Made by a program: the position numbers and the translations under genes. Below are positions 25,600 through 32,128 of a DNA stretch of 39,528 bases, one piece after another. The notes beneath the pieces are model-generated. The model was not told the origin of the DNA. It did not search any database and saw only the letters and a program-made list of their open reading frames with translations. Each line of letters starts with the position of its first letter. The first letter of the stretch is position 1. This stretch comes from Vineibacter terrae (GTDB taxonomy: Bacteria; Pseudomonadota; Alphaproteobacteria; Reyranellales; Reyranellaceae): positions 1 to 39,528 of the forward strand of contig NZ_VDUZ01000071.1 in assembly GCF_008039615.1 (NCBI RefSeq). Direction: 5' to 3'.

Positions 25600-26508
25600 T
25601 CACAGCGTGAACTCCTGGCCGTCCTCGGCGATGGCCCACCCGGCGTCGGTCACGACCTGGCGTTCGGGCGAGCCGTCGATCAGGACGGGGTTGGTGTTGT
25701 TGATGTGGATGAAGAGCTTGCGCGGGATCGGCGTGCCTTTCCAGCCCGCCAGCGCGCCCTTGGCGCCGCCGATGCTGACATGCCCCATGCGCGCCCCGGT
25801 CTTGCTGCCGACGCCGGCCGCGATCATCTCGTCATCGCGCCACAGGGTGCCGTCGAACAGCAGCATCGCGGCATCCGTCACGCGCTGGCGCACGGCGTCG
25901 GTCACGTCGGCGCAGGCGGGGATGTACGCCAGGGTGGCGCCCGCCGCGTCGCGCACGACGAGGCCGATCGTGTCCTCGCGGCTGGCCGGGCCGCCCTCCA
26001 GCCACAGGGCCGGCTTGCCGGGCACGGCGAAGGCCTCCAGCGTCAGCCCCGAGGCGGTGCCGCCGGGCAGAAGCAGCGGCATGGGCTGATCGAGCGTCAT
26101 GGCCTGCCGCGACACCAGGCTGCCGTCCAGCACGCCGAAGATCGCGTTGCCGGCCAAGGTCGCCAGCACGCGGTCGGTGCCGTACAGCATCAACGGCTGG
26201 CGCTCGCGCAGCGACAGCAGCCCGCCGACATGGTCGACATCGGCATTGGTCATCACCACGCCGGCGATCGGGCTGTGGCGGCCGTCGCCGCGCGGCTGCA
26301 TCGGCGGATTGGCCAGGATCTGCTGCTTGAGGTCAGGTGAGGCGTTGAGCAGGAACCAGCGCTCGCCATCGGCGGAGACCGCCACCGAGGACTGGGTCCG
26401 CGGCCGGACGCGCTTGTCGCCGTTCCAGGCCAATACGCAGACAGGGCAGCGGCAGTTCCACTGGGGGTAGCCGCCGCCCGCTGCGGAGCCGAGCACCCGG
26501 ACTTTCAA
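25600..26508 (-). CDS. pqqB: PQQ biosynthesis metallo-beta-lactamase-fold protein PqqB
   Basis: The 302-residue protein opens with MKVRVLGSAAGGGYPQWNCRCPVC, the hallmark of PqqB including the Cys cluster of its structural zinc site, followed by QSSVAVSADGERWFLLNASPDLKQQI and VVMTNADVDHVGGLLSLRE, the altered metal-binding motif. PqqB is an iron-dependent hydroxylase acting on the Glu-Tyr intermediate before PqqC. It begins 21 bases after pqqA on the same strand. Confidence 0.96.
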   Translation of the reverse strand: MKVRVLGSAAGGGYPQWNCRCPVCVLAWNGDKRVRPRTQSSVAVSADGERWFLLNASPDLKQQILANPPMQPRGDGRHSPIAGVVMTNADVDHVGGLLSLRERQPLMLYGTDRVLATLAGNAIFGVLDGSLVSRQAMTLDQPMPLLLPGGTASGLTLEAFAVPGKPALWLEGGPASREDTIGLVVRDAAGATLAYIPACADVTDAVRQRVTDAAMLLFDGTLWRDDEMIAAGVGSKTGARMGHVSIGGAKGALAGWKGTPIPRKLFIHINNTNPVLIDGSPERQVVTDAGWAIAEDGQEFTL

Positions 26509-26529
26509 CGGGTGCCCTCCGTTCTTGCG

Positions 26530-26613
26530 TCAGAGTTCAGGGCAGGCGTAGCTGTTGATTTCCAGGCCAACGGCCAGCTCGACCACTTGCGGCTTCCTCC
26601 ACGATTTACGCAT
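26530..26613 (-). CDS. pqqA: PQQ precursor peptide PqqA
   Basis: This 27-residue open frame starts MRKSWRKPQVVELAVGLEIN and ends SYACPEL. E18 and Y22 form the conserved E-x-x-x-Y pair that PqqE cross-links, and the basic N-terminus with KPQVVE is typical of PqqA leaders. GGGAGGAG stands eight bases before the ATG, a strong site as expected for a highly made precursor. It leads the operon, immediately before pqqB. Confidence 0.96.
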   Translation of the reverse strand: MRKSWRKPQVVELAVGLEINSYACPEL

Positions 26614-26647
26614 GGCCTTGCTCCTCCCATATCATGATTGACGCCAA

Positions 26648-26676
26648 AGTATGACCTACCCCGGGGCGCACTTCAA
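26648..26676 (-). promoter_or_regulatory. Candidate sigma-70 promoter of the pqq operon
   Basis: On the minus strand TTGAAG (26676-26671), a 17-base spacer and CATACT (26653-26648) are a fair -35/-10 pair. Transcription would start about 26641 and give a leader of nearly 30 bases before pqqA. The call rests on consensus match and position only. Confidence 0.45.
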
Positions 26677-26789
26677 TGTGCATGCTCGCCGCGAAGGCAG
26701 CAGTCCGACGCAAATTGAATCAAGGACATAGGGGTTATCTTTCTTTGTCTGCGAATTTCTCCGAGGGCGGGAAGGGCGCGCACGTGACC

Positions 26790-26876
26790 TGTCATCCCGA
26801 GCGCCAGCGAGGATCTCCCGCGAATGCGCACCGAACGTCTTGCCGCAGGAGATCCTCGCCGGCGCTCGGGATGACA
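26790..26876. repeat. TGTCATCCCGAGCG palindromic element, copy C
   Basis: Arms TGTCATCCCGAGCGCCAGCG (26790-26809) and the matching CGCCGGCGCTCGGGATGACA ending at 26876 enclose the core CGCGAATGCGCACCGAACG...CTTGCCGCAGG, in the same orientation as copy B. Unlike copies A and B it lies between divergent genes (pqqA and rpmJ), ending 16 bases before the rpmJ -35 box. Confidence 0.85.
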
Positions 26877-26891
26877 GTGGAAATGCCGGGG

Positions 26892-26920
26892 TTGACAGGC
26901 CCGGGTCCGGTCCCTATTTT
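26892..26920 (+). promoter_or_regulatory. Sigma-70-type promoter of rpmJ
   Basis: TTGACA at 26892-26897 is a perfect -35 box, followed by a 17-base spacer and TATTTT at 26915-26920 as -10. Transcription would begin near 26927, about 52 bases before the rpmJ start and just ahead of the hairpin at 26940. Confidence 0.75.
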
Positions 26921-26939
26921 CCGCGCCGCTTCGGAATTT

Positions 26940-26966
26940 CCCCGGCCCGCGCCGGGGTTTTTGTTT
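26940..26966 (+). terminator. Terminator-like hairpin in the rpmJ leader
   Basis: CCCCGGC-CCGC-GCCGGGG (26940-26957) is a perfect seven-pair GC stem followed by TTTTTGTTT, the form of an intrinsic terminator. It lies between the rpmJ promoter and its ATG, ending 12 bases before the start codon. It is therefore either an attenuator of rpmJ or a terminator blocking transcripts arriving from upstream. The ribosome site (GGAA) lies immediately after the T-tract. Confidence 0.72.
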
Positions 26967-26978
26967 GGAACCCGGACC

Positions 26979-27104
26979 ATGAAGATCCGCTCGTCACTGA
27001 AGACCATCAAGTCCCGGCACAAGGCCTGCCGCGTCGTGCGCCGCAAGGGCCGGGTCTACGTCATCAACAAGACCAACCCGCGCTTCAAGGCGCGCGCCGG
27101 CTGA
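26979..27104 (+). CDS. rpmJ: 50S ribosomal protein bL36
   Basis: The 41-residue product begins [20 protein letters not shown] and ends with [21 protein letters not shown], a full bL36 of the alphaproteobacterial, zinc-independent type: it has one Cys (C17) and not the four-ligand zinc ribbon. It is a structural component of the large ribosomal subunit. It stands alone with its own promoter, leader hairpin and terminator, as is usual for alphaproteobacteria. Confidence 0.97.
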   Translation: MKIRSSLKTIKSRHKACRVVRRKGRVYVINKTNPRFKARAG

Positions 27105-27148
27105 TGCCGGCGGCCGGCGCTGCCGGCCGGGCATTGCATACTCCTTTC

Positions 27149-27185
27149 GACGGCGGAGGCCACGGCCTCCGCCGTCGCTGTTTTT
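27149..27185 (+). terminator. Rho-independent terminator of rpmJ
   Basis: GACGGCGGAGGC-CACG-GCCTCCGCCGTC is a perfect 12-pair stem (27149-27176) followed after GCTG by TTTTT at 27181-27185. It lies 45 bases after the rpmJ stop. The stretch from here to 27328 shows no other feature. Confidence 0.92.
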
Positions 27186-27328
27186 GACGGCGCAGCTTTC
27201 ATTTCACTCGACGGAATCGGGTCGCCTTCAGCCGCCGGGAGCCGGCCGGCCGGTCCGCGTCGGATGCCCGGCGCCGAGCCGGCCATGGCGTGGTATCGTC
27301 GACCGGTGGCGGTCGACGGGGAAATCCG

Positions 27329-28549
27329 ATGGTGCGTCGTGCGATGCCGGCGATGCTCGCGGCGTTGGTCGCCCTCAACGGCGCCGTGGTCGCTGCGCCA
27401 CAGGAAGACCTTTACGGCAAGCCTGAAGGCTACCCGGTCGGCTCACGGGCGACAGCCTTCCTGCAGCGCTATCTGGTGGGCACCTTCAGCAACACCGAGA
27501 AGCTGGCGCCGTTCCACGTGGTTGCGGCCCCGCCCGATGCGTCGCCGCTGCTGCGGGCTGGTGGCGGGTTCGACGTGACGTACGAGCACGACGGCAGGCG
27601 CAAGACGGTCGAGGACTACCTCGCGACCAATCCGGTCACCGGCCTGCTGGTGCTGCGTGACGCACGCAACGTTTTCGAGCGCTATCAGTATGACCGCACG
27701 GCATCGCACCGGTTCTACTCCGCCTCGATGGCGAAGACCGTGACCGCCGTGCTGGTCGGAATGGCGTTGCACGACGGCAAGATCCGTTCGATCGATGACG
27801 CGGCCGAGGTCTATGTGCCGGACCTGCGCGGTTGCGCCTACGGCGCCACGCCGCTGCGCGCGCTGCTGCAGATGTCTTCGGGCATACGGTACGTCGAGCG
27901 ATACGACGGAGCCGATGACCAGGCACGATTGTGGCGTGCGATGTTTGCCGAGGCTGGCCCGACCGTCATGGACGTCCTGAAGTCCTTCAACGACAGGCCC
28001 TGGGCGCCGGGCACGCACTTCAACTACGCCGGCTCCGAGACAATGGTGCTGGGGCTTGTCCTGCGCGCTGCCACGGGTCGTCCTTTGGCGGACTATCTGT
28101 CGGAGAAGGTCTGGCAGCCGATGGGCGCCGAGGCAGACGCTTCCTGGCTGGTCGACCGATCCGGGCAGGAGCTGACGTCGTGCTGCCTCAACGTCACGTT
28201 GCGCGACTACGGCCGGTTCGCTCTGCTGATGGCCAATGATGGCCGCGTCAACGGGAAGCAGGTCGTTCCCGCGGACTGGATACGCGACATGACCACGGTG
28301 CCCGACGATCAGGCGTATCGCAAGCCATATGTCGCATCACCTTCCTTTGGCTACGGCTACCAGACCTGGGTCCTGCCGGGCACCGAGCGCCAGTTTGCGC
28401 TTCTGGGCGTGCACGGCCAGGCGATCTACGTGCATCCCCGGCTGAAGCTGGCGATGGTGAACACGGCCGTGCGCCCCCGGCCCGTCGACCGGGGCATTCT
28501 TGAGACATCGGCATTGTGGCGTGCGATCGTGGCGGCTGCCGAGAAGTGA
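27329..28549 (+). CDS. Exported class C beta-lactamase-fold serine hydrolase
   Basis: The 406-residue protein has an N-terminal signal (MVRRAMPAMLAALVALNGAVVAA, cut near 23) and the penicillin-binding/beta-lactamase fold: nucleophile motif S133-M-A-K136, then Y233 in FNYAGSE where class C enzymes have YxN, and HGQ near 370 in place of KTG. The changed second and third motifs suggest an esterase or peptidase and not a resistance enzyme. GGGGAA precedes the ATG at 27329. The following gene begins 25 bases after its stop. Substrate unknown. Confidence 0.87.
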   Translation: MVRRAMPAMLAALVALNGAVVAAPQEDLYGKPEGYPVGSRATAFLQRYLVGTFSNTEKLAPFHVVAAPPDASPLLRAGGGFDVTYEHDGRRKTVEDYLATNPVTGLLVLRDARNVFERYQYDRTASHRFYSASMAKTVTAVLVGMALHDGKIRSIDDAAEVYVPDLRGCAYGATPLRALLQMSSGIRYVERYDGADDQARLWRAMFAEAGPTVMDVLKSFNDRPWAPGTHFNYAGSETMVLGLVLRAATGRPLADYLSEKVWQPMGAEADASWLVDRSGQELTSCCLNVTLRDYGRFALLMANDGRVNGKQVVPADWIRDMTTVPDDQAYRKPYVASPSFGYGYQTWVLPGTERQFALLGVHGQAIYVHPRLKLAMVNTAVRPRPVDRGILETSALWRAIVAAAEK

Positions 28550-28573
28550 AGCGCGGCGAGCGGAGGATCGGGC

Positions 28574-29317
28574 ATGCCGATCGCGTTCTGCACCGACGAC
28601 GAGCTTGCCTACAGGCGCAGCCGGACACGCTTCGAGCCCGGCGCCGGCATGCCGCTCGACGATGCCTATCGCCTGGCGCACCTGCCGCTGGTCGCGCCAG
28701 CACATCCGCGTGTCATCGCCGCCAGGGACGGCACCTCCTATGCCATGGGCCGCCATCCGCGCGCCTACTCCCTGGTGCTGCCTGTCGCCGCCGATGCGCT
28801 CGAGGCGTCGCCCGCCTACCAGGCGCTCGATGCGGCGCTGCGGGCGGCACCCTTCGCCCACAAGGTGGCCTGGCACATCCTGGACCGGCGGCGCGATCGG
28901 CTGCATGCGACCGTGTGCGGCGCGCTCGGGCTGGAGCAGCCCCCTGTCCTGGACGCGGTGCTGGCGGCGCTGGCCCGCGTCGGGCCGATCGCCGTGCAGG
29001 CGCGCGGGCTGTTCTCCGGCAATGTCAACCGCGGGCGGCTTTACCTGCGCCTCTATCCCGAGCGGCGGCAGGGCACGAACATGTTCCATGCCGTGCAGCG
29101 CGCGCTCGGCCGGCCGGCCACGGATCTTTATGTGGTCGGCATCTGGAACCTGACCGACGACCTTGATGCCCATGAGGCGGCGGCCCTGGGCGCGCTGATC
29201 GAGCGCTGGTGGGCGCGTGTGCTCCTGCGCATCGAGGCCACCGAGCTGTGGCTGCTGGGCGCGCATGACGACCTCGTGCTCGATGCCGCGGTCAGCGCGC
29301 GCGTGCCGCTGGTCTGA
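28574..29317 (+). CDS. Uncharacterised protein, possibly 2H phosphoesterase-like
   Basis: I do not recognise this 247-residue protein with confidence. No signal peptide or membrane segment is visible. It has one H-A-T motif (111-113, in DRLHATVCG) preceded by a hydrophobic strand pattern, as in 2H phosphoesterases (LigT/2'-5' RNA ligase fold), but a clear second HxT/S is absent; the later conserved-looking strings are NVNRGRLYLRLYPE, LYVVGIWNLTDDLD and LLGAHDDLVLD. GGAGGA lies eight bases before the ATG. It follows the serine hydrolase closely and may share its transcript. Confidence 0.6.
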   Translation: MPIAFCTDDELAYRRSRTRFEPGAGMPLDDAYRLAHLPLVAPAHPRVIAARDGTSYAMGRHPRAYSLVLPVAADALEASPAYQALDAALRAAPFAHKVAWHILDRRRDRLHATVCGALGLEQPPVLDAVLAALARVGPIAVQARGLFSGNVNRGRLYLRLYPERRQGTNMFHAVQRALGRPATDLYVVGIWNLTDDLDAHEAAALGALIERWWARVLLRIEATELWLLGAHDDLVLDAAVSARVPLV

Positions 29318-29352
29318 GCCGGCGTCCGTTACGAGCCGCAACGGCGCGCAAA

Positions 29353-30021
29353 TCAGTCCTTGGGGTGGGCGTAGAGCGCCAGGACGGCCGCCGTCGCGGC
29401 GTCGGCGCGGCGCGCGATCTCGCGGGGCGAGGGCGGCGTGCTCACACCCATGATCAGGCGCAGGATCAGATCGCCGATCAGGATGGCGAAGAACCGCGCC
29501 GCGATCGTGGCGGGCTCGCCGCCGCCGACCAGCCCGGCGTCGCGGGCCTGGGTCAGGAAGCCGACCAGGGCGGCGTGATTGGCACCGCGGCCGTTGTCGT
29601 CCAGCGTGCGCGCCAGCTCTGGCGAGCGCTCGGCCTCGAGGATGGCGAGCCGGTGCATTGCCACCACCGAGGGGGCGCAGATCTCCTTCAGCACCGTGGC
29701 GCCGAACTGGGTCAGCGTCGCGGCCAGGGCGTCGCGGTCGGCGACGTCGGGCGGCGCCAGCTTCTGGCGCATGCGCGCCGAGCGCGCGGCGAACATGGCG
29801 GCGAGGATGCCCTGCTTGCTGCCGAACAGGGCGTAGAGCTCGCGCTTCGACACCTTGGCGCGGGCGGCGATCTCGCGCGTGCTGGCCGCGACGTAGCCGC
29901 GTTCCATCAGCACGGCAGCCGTCGCCTCCATGATGCGGCCGCGCCGGCCGTCGCCCGTATCCGCATCGGCGGCTGTATCGCCGGGGGGCGGCTTGCCGGT
30001 GCTGCGTGTGTGGCTCTTCAC
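29353..30021 (-). CDS. TetR-family regulator, likely repressor of the divergent Rieske gene
   Basis: From a GTG at 30021 (GGGAGA about six bases upstream) the protein has 222 residues. After a polar N-terminus comes the TetR helix-turn-helix RGRIMEATAAVLMERGYVAASTREIAARAKVSKRELYALFGSKQGIL, then a C-terminal domain with MHRLAILEAERSPELARTL and FFAILIGDLILRLIMGV. An upstream ATG would run through the operator region and is less likely. It diverges from the Rieske oxygenase, and the 161-base gap holds a tight array of palindromes, so it probably represses both genes. Confidence 0.88.
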   Translation of the reverse strand: MKSHTRSTGKPPPGDTAADADTGDGRRGRIMEATAAVLMERGYVAASTREIAARAKVSKRELYALFGSKQGILAAMFAARSARMRQKLAPPDVADRDALAATLTQFGATVLKEICAPSVVAMHRLAILEAERSPELARTLDDNGRGANHAALVGFLTQARDAGLVGGGEPATIAARFFAILIGDLILRLIMGVSTPPSPREIARRADAATAAVLALYAHPKD

Positions 30022-30078
30022 GTCGTCTCCCGATCCGTCGACGCACCCTACACAAACGGCAGGGGCCGAGAAATTCGC

Positions 30079-30107
30079 TTGCCTGGTACCGATCGGTACC
30101 ATACAGT
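30079..30107 (+). promoter_or_regulatory. Candidate promoter of the Rieske oxygenase gene
   Basis: TTGCCT (30079-30084), a 17-base spacer and TACAGT (30102-30107) make a moderate sigma-70 promoter. The spacer is filled exactly by the first operator palindrome, so a bound repressor would cover both promoter boxes. In the opposite direction TTGGTA, 16 bases and TATGGT give a candidate for the tetR gene. Confidence 0.45.
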
Positions 30108-30133
30108 CGTACCGTTTGGTACCAAACGGTACC
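30085..30133. promoter_or_regulatory. Operator array of GGTACC-N4-GGTACC dyads
   Basis: GGTACC-GATC-GGTACC (30085-30100) is a perfect palindrome extending to 18 bases (30084-30101). GTACCGTTTGGTACCAAACGGTAC (30109-30132) is a perfect 24-base palindrome. Read as half-sites, GGTACC-N4-GGTACC recurs at 30085-30100 and 30118-30133, and GTACC-N4-GGTACC at 30109-30123 overlaps the latter. The two full copies are 33 bases apart, about three helical turns. The array lies between the divergent tetR-type gene and the Rieske gene. Confidence 0.85.
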
Positions 30134-30182
30134 AGCGGGGCGGGCAGGCCGCACGGCGCCTCTGCCCGCAAGGGAGCGAGAC

Positions 30183-31133
30183 ATGGACGGCATCATCGCA
30201 TCGCCGCATCGCGGCGACGATCTTCTGCACGGGCCCGGCTATCCCCAGACATGGTTTCCCGTCTGCCTGGCGCGGGACGTCGCAGCCGACACCCTGGCCG
30301 GCATCGACATCCTGGGGACCCGCGTCATCGTCTATCGCGACGGCGGCGGCCGCGCCGTGGTCCAGAGCGCCTGGTGCCCGCATCTGGGGGCGGATCTCTC
30401 GCAAGGCCAGCGGATCGAGGGCCATGTCCGCTGTCCCTTCCACCACTGGCGCTTCGATGCCGCCGGGGCCTGCGCGCACATCCCGACCGGCGACAAGATC
30501 CCGCCGGGCGCGCGGATCTTCACCTTCCCCGCGGCCGAGGCCTGGGGCCTGATCTGGGCCTTCAATGGCGCGACGCCGCTGTTCGACGTGCCGCGCATTC
30601 CCGGCGCCACGGCGGCCAGCCTCGCGGTCGAGGCGACCCTGCGCGGCGTGCGCCGCGCGACGTTCGCGCTGGCGACCAGCAACGGCGTCGACTTCCAGCA
30701 CCTGCGCACCGTGCACGGCCTGCCGACCGTCGCGCCCGATGCGATCAGCGTGCGCGCCTACGACATCGAATACGAGATCGATACGGCGAGCTACCGCCAC
30801 CACGGCCTGATCACCGGCACCAACACCTTCGCCCAGCATCTGCGGGTGGGCGGGCGCGACATGTTCATGCTGTTCACCGGCGCCCCGATCGACCGCGACC
30901 GGATCCGATCGTTCTTCGTCGTCGGCGTGCCGCCGGCGGATCAGGACGACGCTGACCAGCGCGCGGCCCTGCAGGCCTTGCGCGGCATGGCCGAACGGCT
31001 GATCGGCGAGGACGAGCCGATCTTCGAGAGCATGCGCTTCCGCCGCGGCGTCCTGGTCGCCAGCGACCGCTACCTGGCCCGCTTCTTCAAGTATGTCGCG
31101 GCGTTCCCGCGCGCCGAGCCGCCGGACGCCTGA
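30183..31133 (+). CDS. Rieske [2Fe-2S] non-heme iron oxygenase, alpha-subunit type
   Basis: The 316-residue protein has a Rieske domain with C65-x-H67 and C84-x2-H87 (CPHLG...CPFHH) and a catalytic domain whose N167-x2-D170-x2-H173-x4-H178 is the canonical mononuclear iron site with the bridging Asp. Such enzymes hydroxylate, demethylate or dihydroxylate aromatic or terpenoid substrates with electrons from a reductase, which is not encoded nearby. At 316 residues it is shorter than most ring-hydroxylating alpha subunits, closer to O-demethylase types. The ATG at 30183 has AAGGGAG upstream. The divergent TetR regulator likely senses its substrate. Confidence 0.92.
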   Translation: MDGIIASPHRGDDLLHGPGYPQTWFPVCLARDVAADTLAGIDILGTRVIVYRDGGGRAVVQSAWCPHLGADLSQGQRIEGHVRCPFHHWRFDAAGACAHIPTGDKIPPGARIFTFPAAEAWGLIWAFNGATPLFDVPRIPGATAASLAVEATLRGVRRATFALATSNGVDFQHLRTVHGLPTVAPDAISVRAYDIEYEIDTASYRHHGLITGTNTFAQHLRVGGRDMFMLFTGAPIDRDRIRSFFVVGVPPADQDDADQRAALQALRGMAERLIGEDEPIFESMRFRRGVLVASDRYLARFFKYVAAFPRAEPPDA

Positions 31134-31151
31134 CCCGCCTGTTCCGATGGC

Positions 31152-31778
31152 TCAGACGAGCTCCTTCATGCCGGCAGGTGTTTCGATCTGCGCGCGATAG
31201 CGGAGGCTGCTGCCGGGCACGACGGCCGGTGCCCGCTCGATGCCGAGGTCGCGATAGAGCGCTGCGATGGCGGCAGGGTCAGGGTGCTCGAGGGTGAACG
31301 ATCGCAGCCGCGCGCCCAGGTCCGCGATCGTGGCCATCGAGCGCGGCTTGCCGCGCCGGTCGATGACGGATGGCGCCGCGCCGCCCAGGGGCAGCGCGCC
31401 GTCATCGGGGATGGCGAACTCGAACGACGGCAGGGAGACCTTCCTGCCGAAGATGTCCTGCCTTCCGGCAAGGACGGCGTCGATGACATCGGTTCGCGCG
31501 ACCCAGCCGCGCAGGCGGCGCCCCGCATCCCAGTCGGCCTTGACGGCCTTCTGGTCGTCGAGGCCAAACCAGCGCGCGCGATCCGGCGGCGTGCCCTCGG
31601 GATCCAGGGCCACGATCTCCATGTAGACCGAGGCGCCGAGCTGGAGCAGGTGATTATGGGTGCCCATGTAGTCGTGGCGCTGTCCGAACGGGACATCGAT
31701 ATCAAGGCACGATCGAACGTGGGCGACCCCTTCGATCAAGGTCGGCGCGATGACGCTGAGGTGGTCGAGCTTGAGCAT
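31152..31778 (-). CDS. VOC-superfamily protein (glyoxalase-like domain)
   Basis: The 208-residue protein begins LKLDHLSVIAPTLIEGVAHVRSCLDI and continues DYMGTHNHLLQLGASVYMEIVALDPEG, the first beta-alpha-beta-beta-beta unit of a glyoxalase-like fold (PF13468 type) with candidate metal residues H6, H41 and E54. A second, weaker unit ends with the LRYRAQIETPAG strand. Function and substrate are unknown. It converges on the Rieske gene, with stops 18 bases apart; a role in the same catabolic route is possible. Confidence 0.8.
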   Translation of the reverse strand: MLKLDHLSVIAPTLIEGVAHVRSCLDIDVPFGQRHDYMGTHNHLLQLGASVYMEIVALDPEGTPPDRARWFGLDDQKAVKADWDAGRRLRGWVARTDVIDAVLAGRQDIFGRKVSLPSFEFAIPDDGALPLGGAAPSVIDRRGKPRSMATIADLGARLRSFTLEHPDPAAIAALYRDLGIERAPAVVPGSSLRYRAQIETPAGMKELV

Positions 31779-31850
31779 GGCCGCGAGCCTAGCCGAGCGC
31801 AGGAGACACGACCATCCCTGGCCCGCACCGGGGCGACCGGCAGGGGATTC

Positions 31851-32055
31851 GCATATGGAAGCACCGGTGCCGTCTCCTCGCCCCGCGGCAGCGGGGAGAG
31901 GAAGGGGCCCATGCCGCAGGTATGGGAAGGTGAGGGGTACGAGCGATCAGCCCCTATTTTTGCTGCATGGCTTGATCGTTCCTACCCCTCACCTTCCCAT
32001 CGCTTCGCGATGGGCCCCTCCCTCTCCCCGCTGCCGCGGGGCGAGGGGTGAACGG
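31851..32055. repeat. About 200 bp inverted-repeat element, copy 1
   Basis: Long arms carrying CTCGCCCCGCGGCAGCGGGG, AGGGGCCCATGCC and GGGAAGGTGAGGGGTA (left) and their complements (right, from TACCCCTCACCTTCCC to CGGGGCGAGGGG) enclose an asymmetric core of about 45 bases with GCGATCAGCCCC, TTTTTGCTGCATGGC and GATCGTTCC. A second copy lies at 39117-39320 with the core inverted. The element starts beside ATTCGCATATGG. It occupies the 350-base gap between the VOC gene and the His/Cys protein; no gene lies here. Confidence 0.92.
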
Positions 32056-32128
32056 CGCCTTAGGCGATCGCCGTGAGGCGCGCGGGTGACGGGATGGTGG
32101 CAGCGCGGGATGGCAGTTGCGGCTCGCG

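Noticed and set aside
27329-28549. Antibiotic-resistance beta-lactamase
   Set aside because: Although it has S-x-x-K, the YxN and KTG motifs are altered (YAGS, HGQ), which fits an esterase or peptidase of the same fold better than a class C beta-lactamase.
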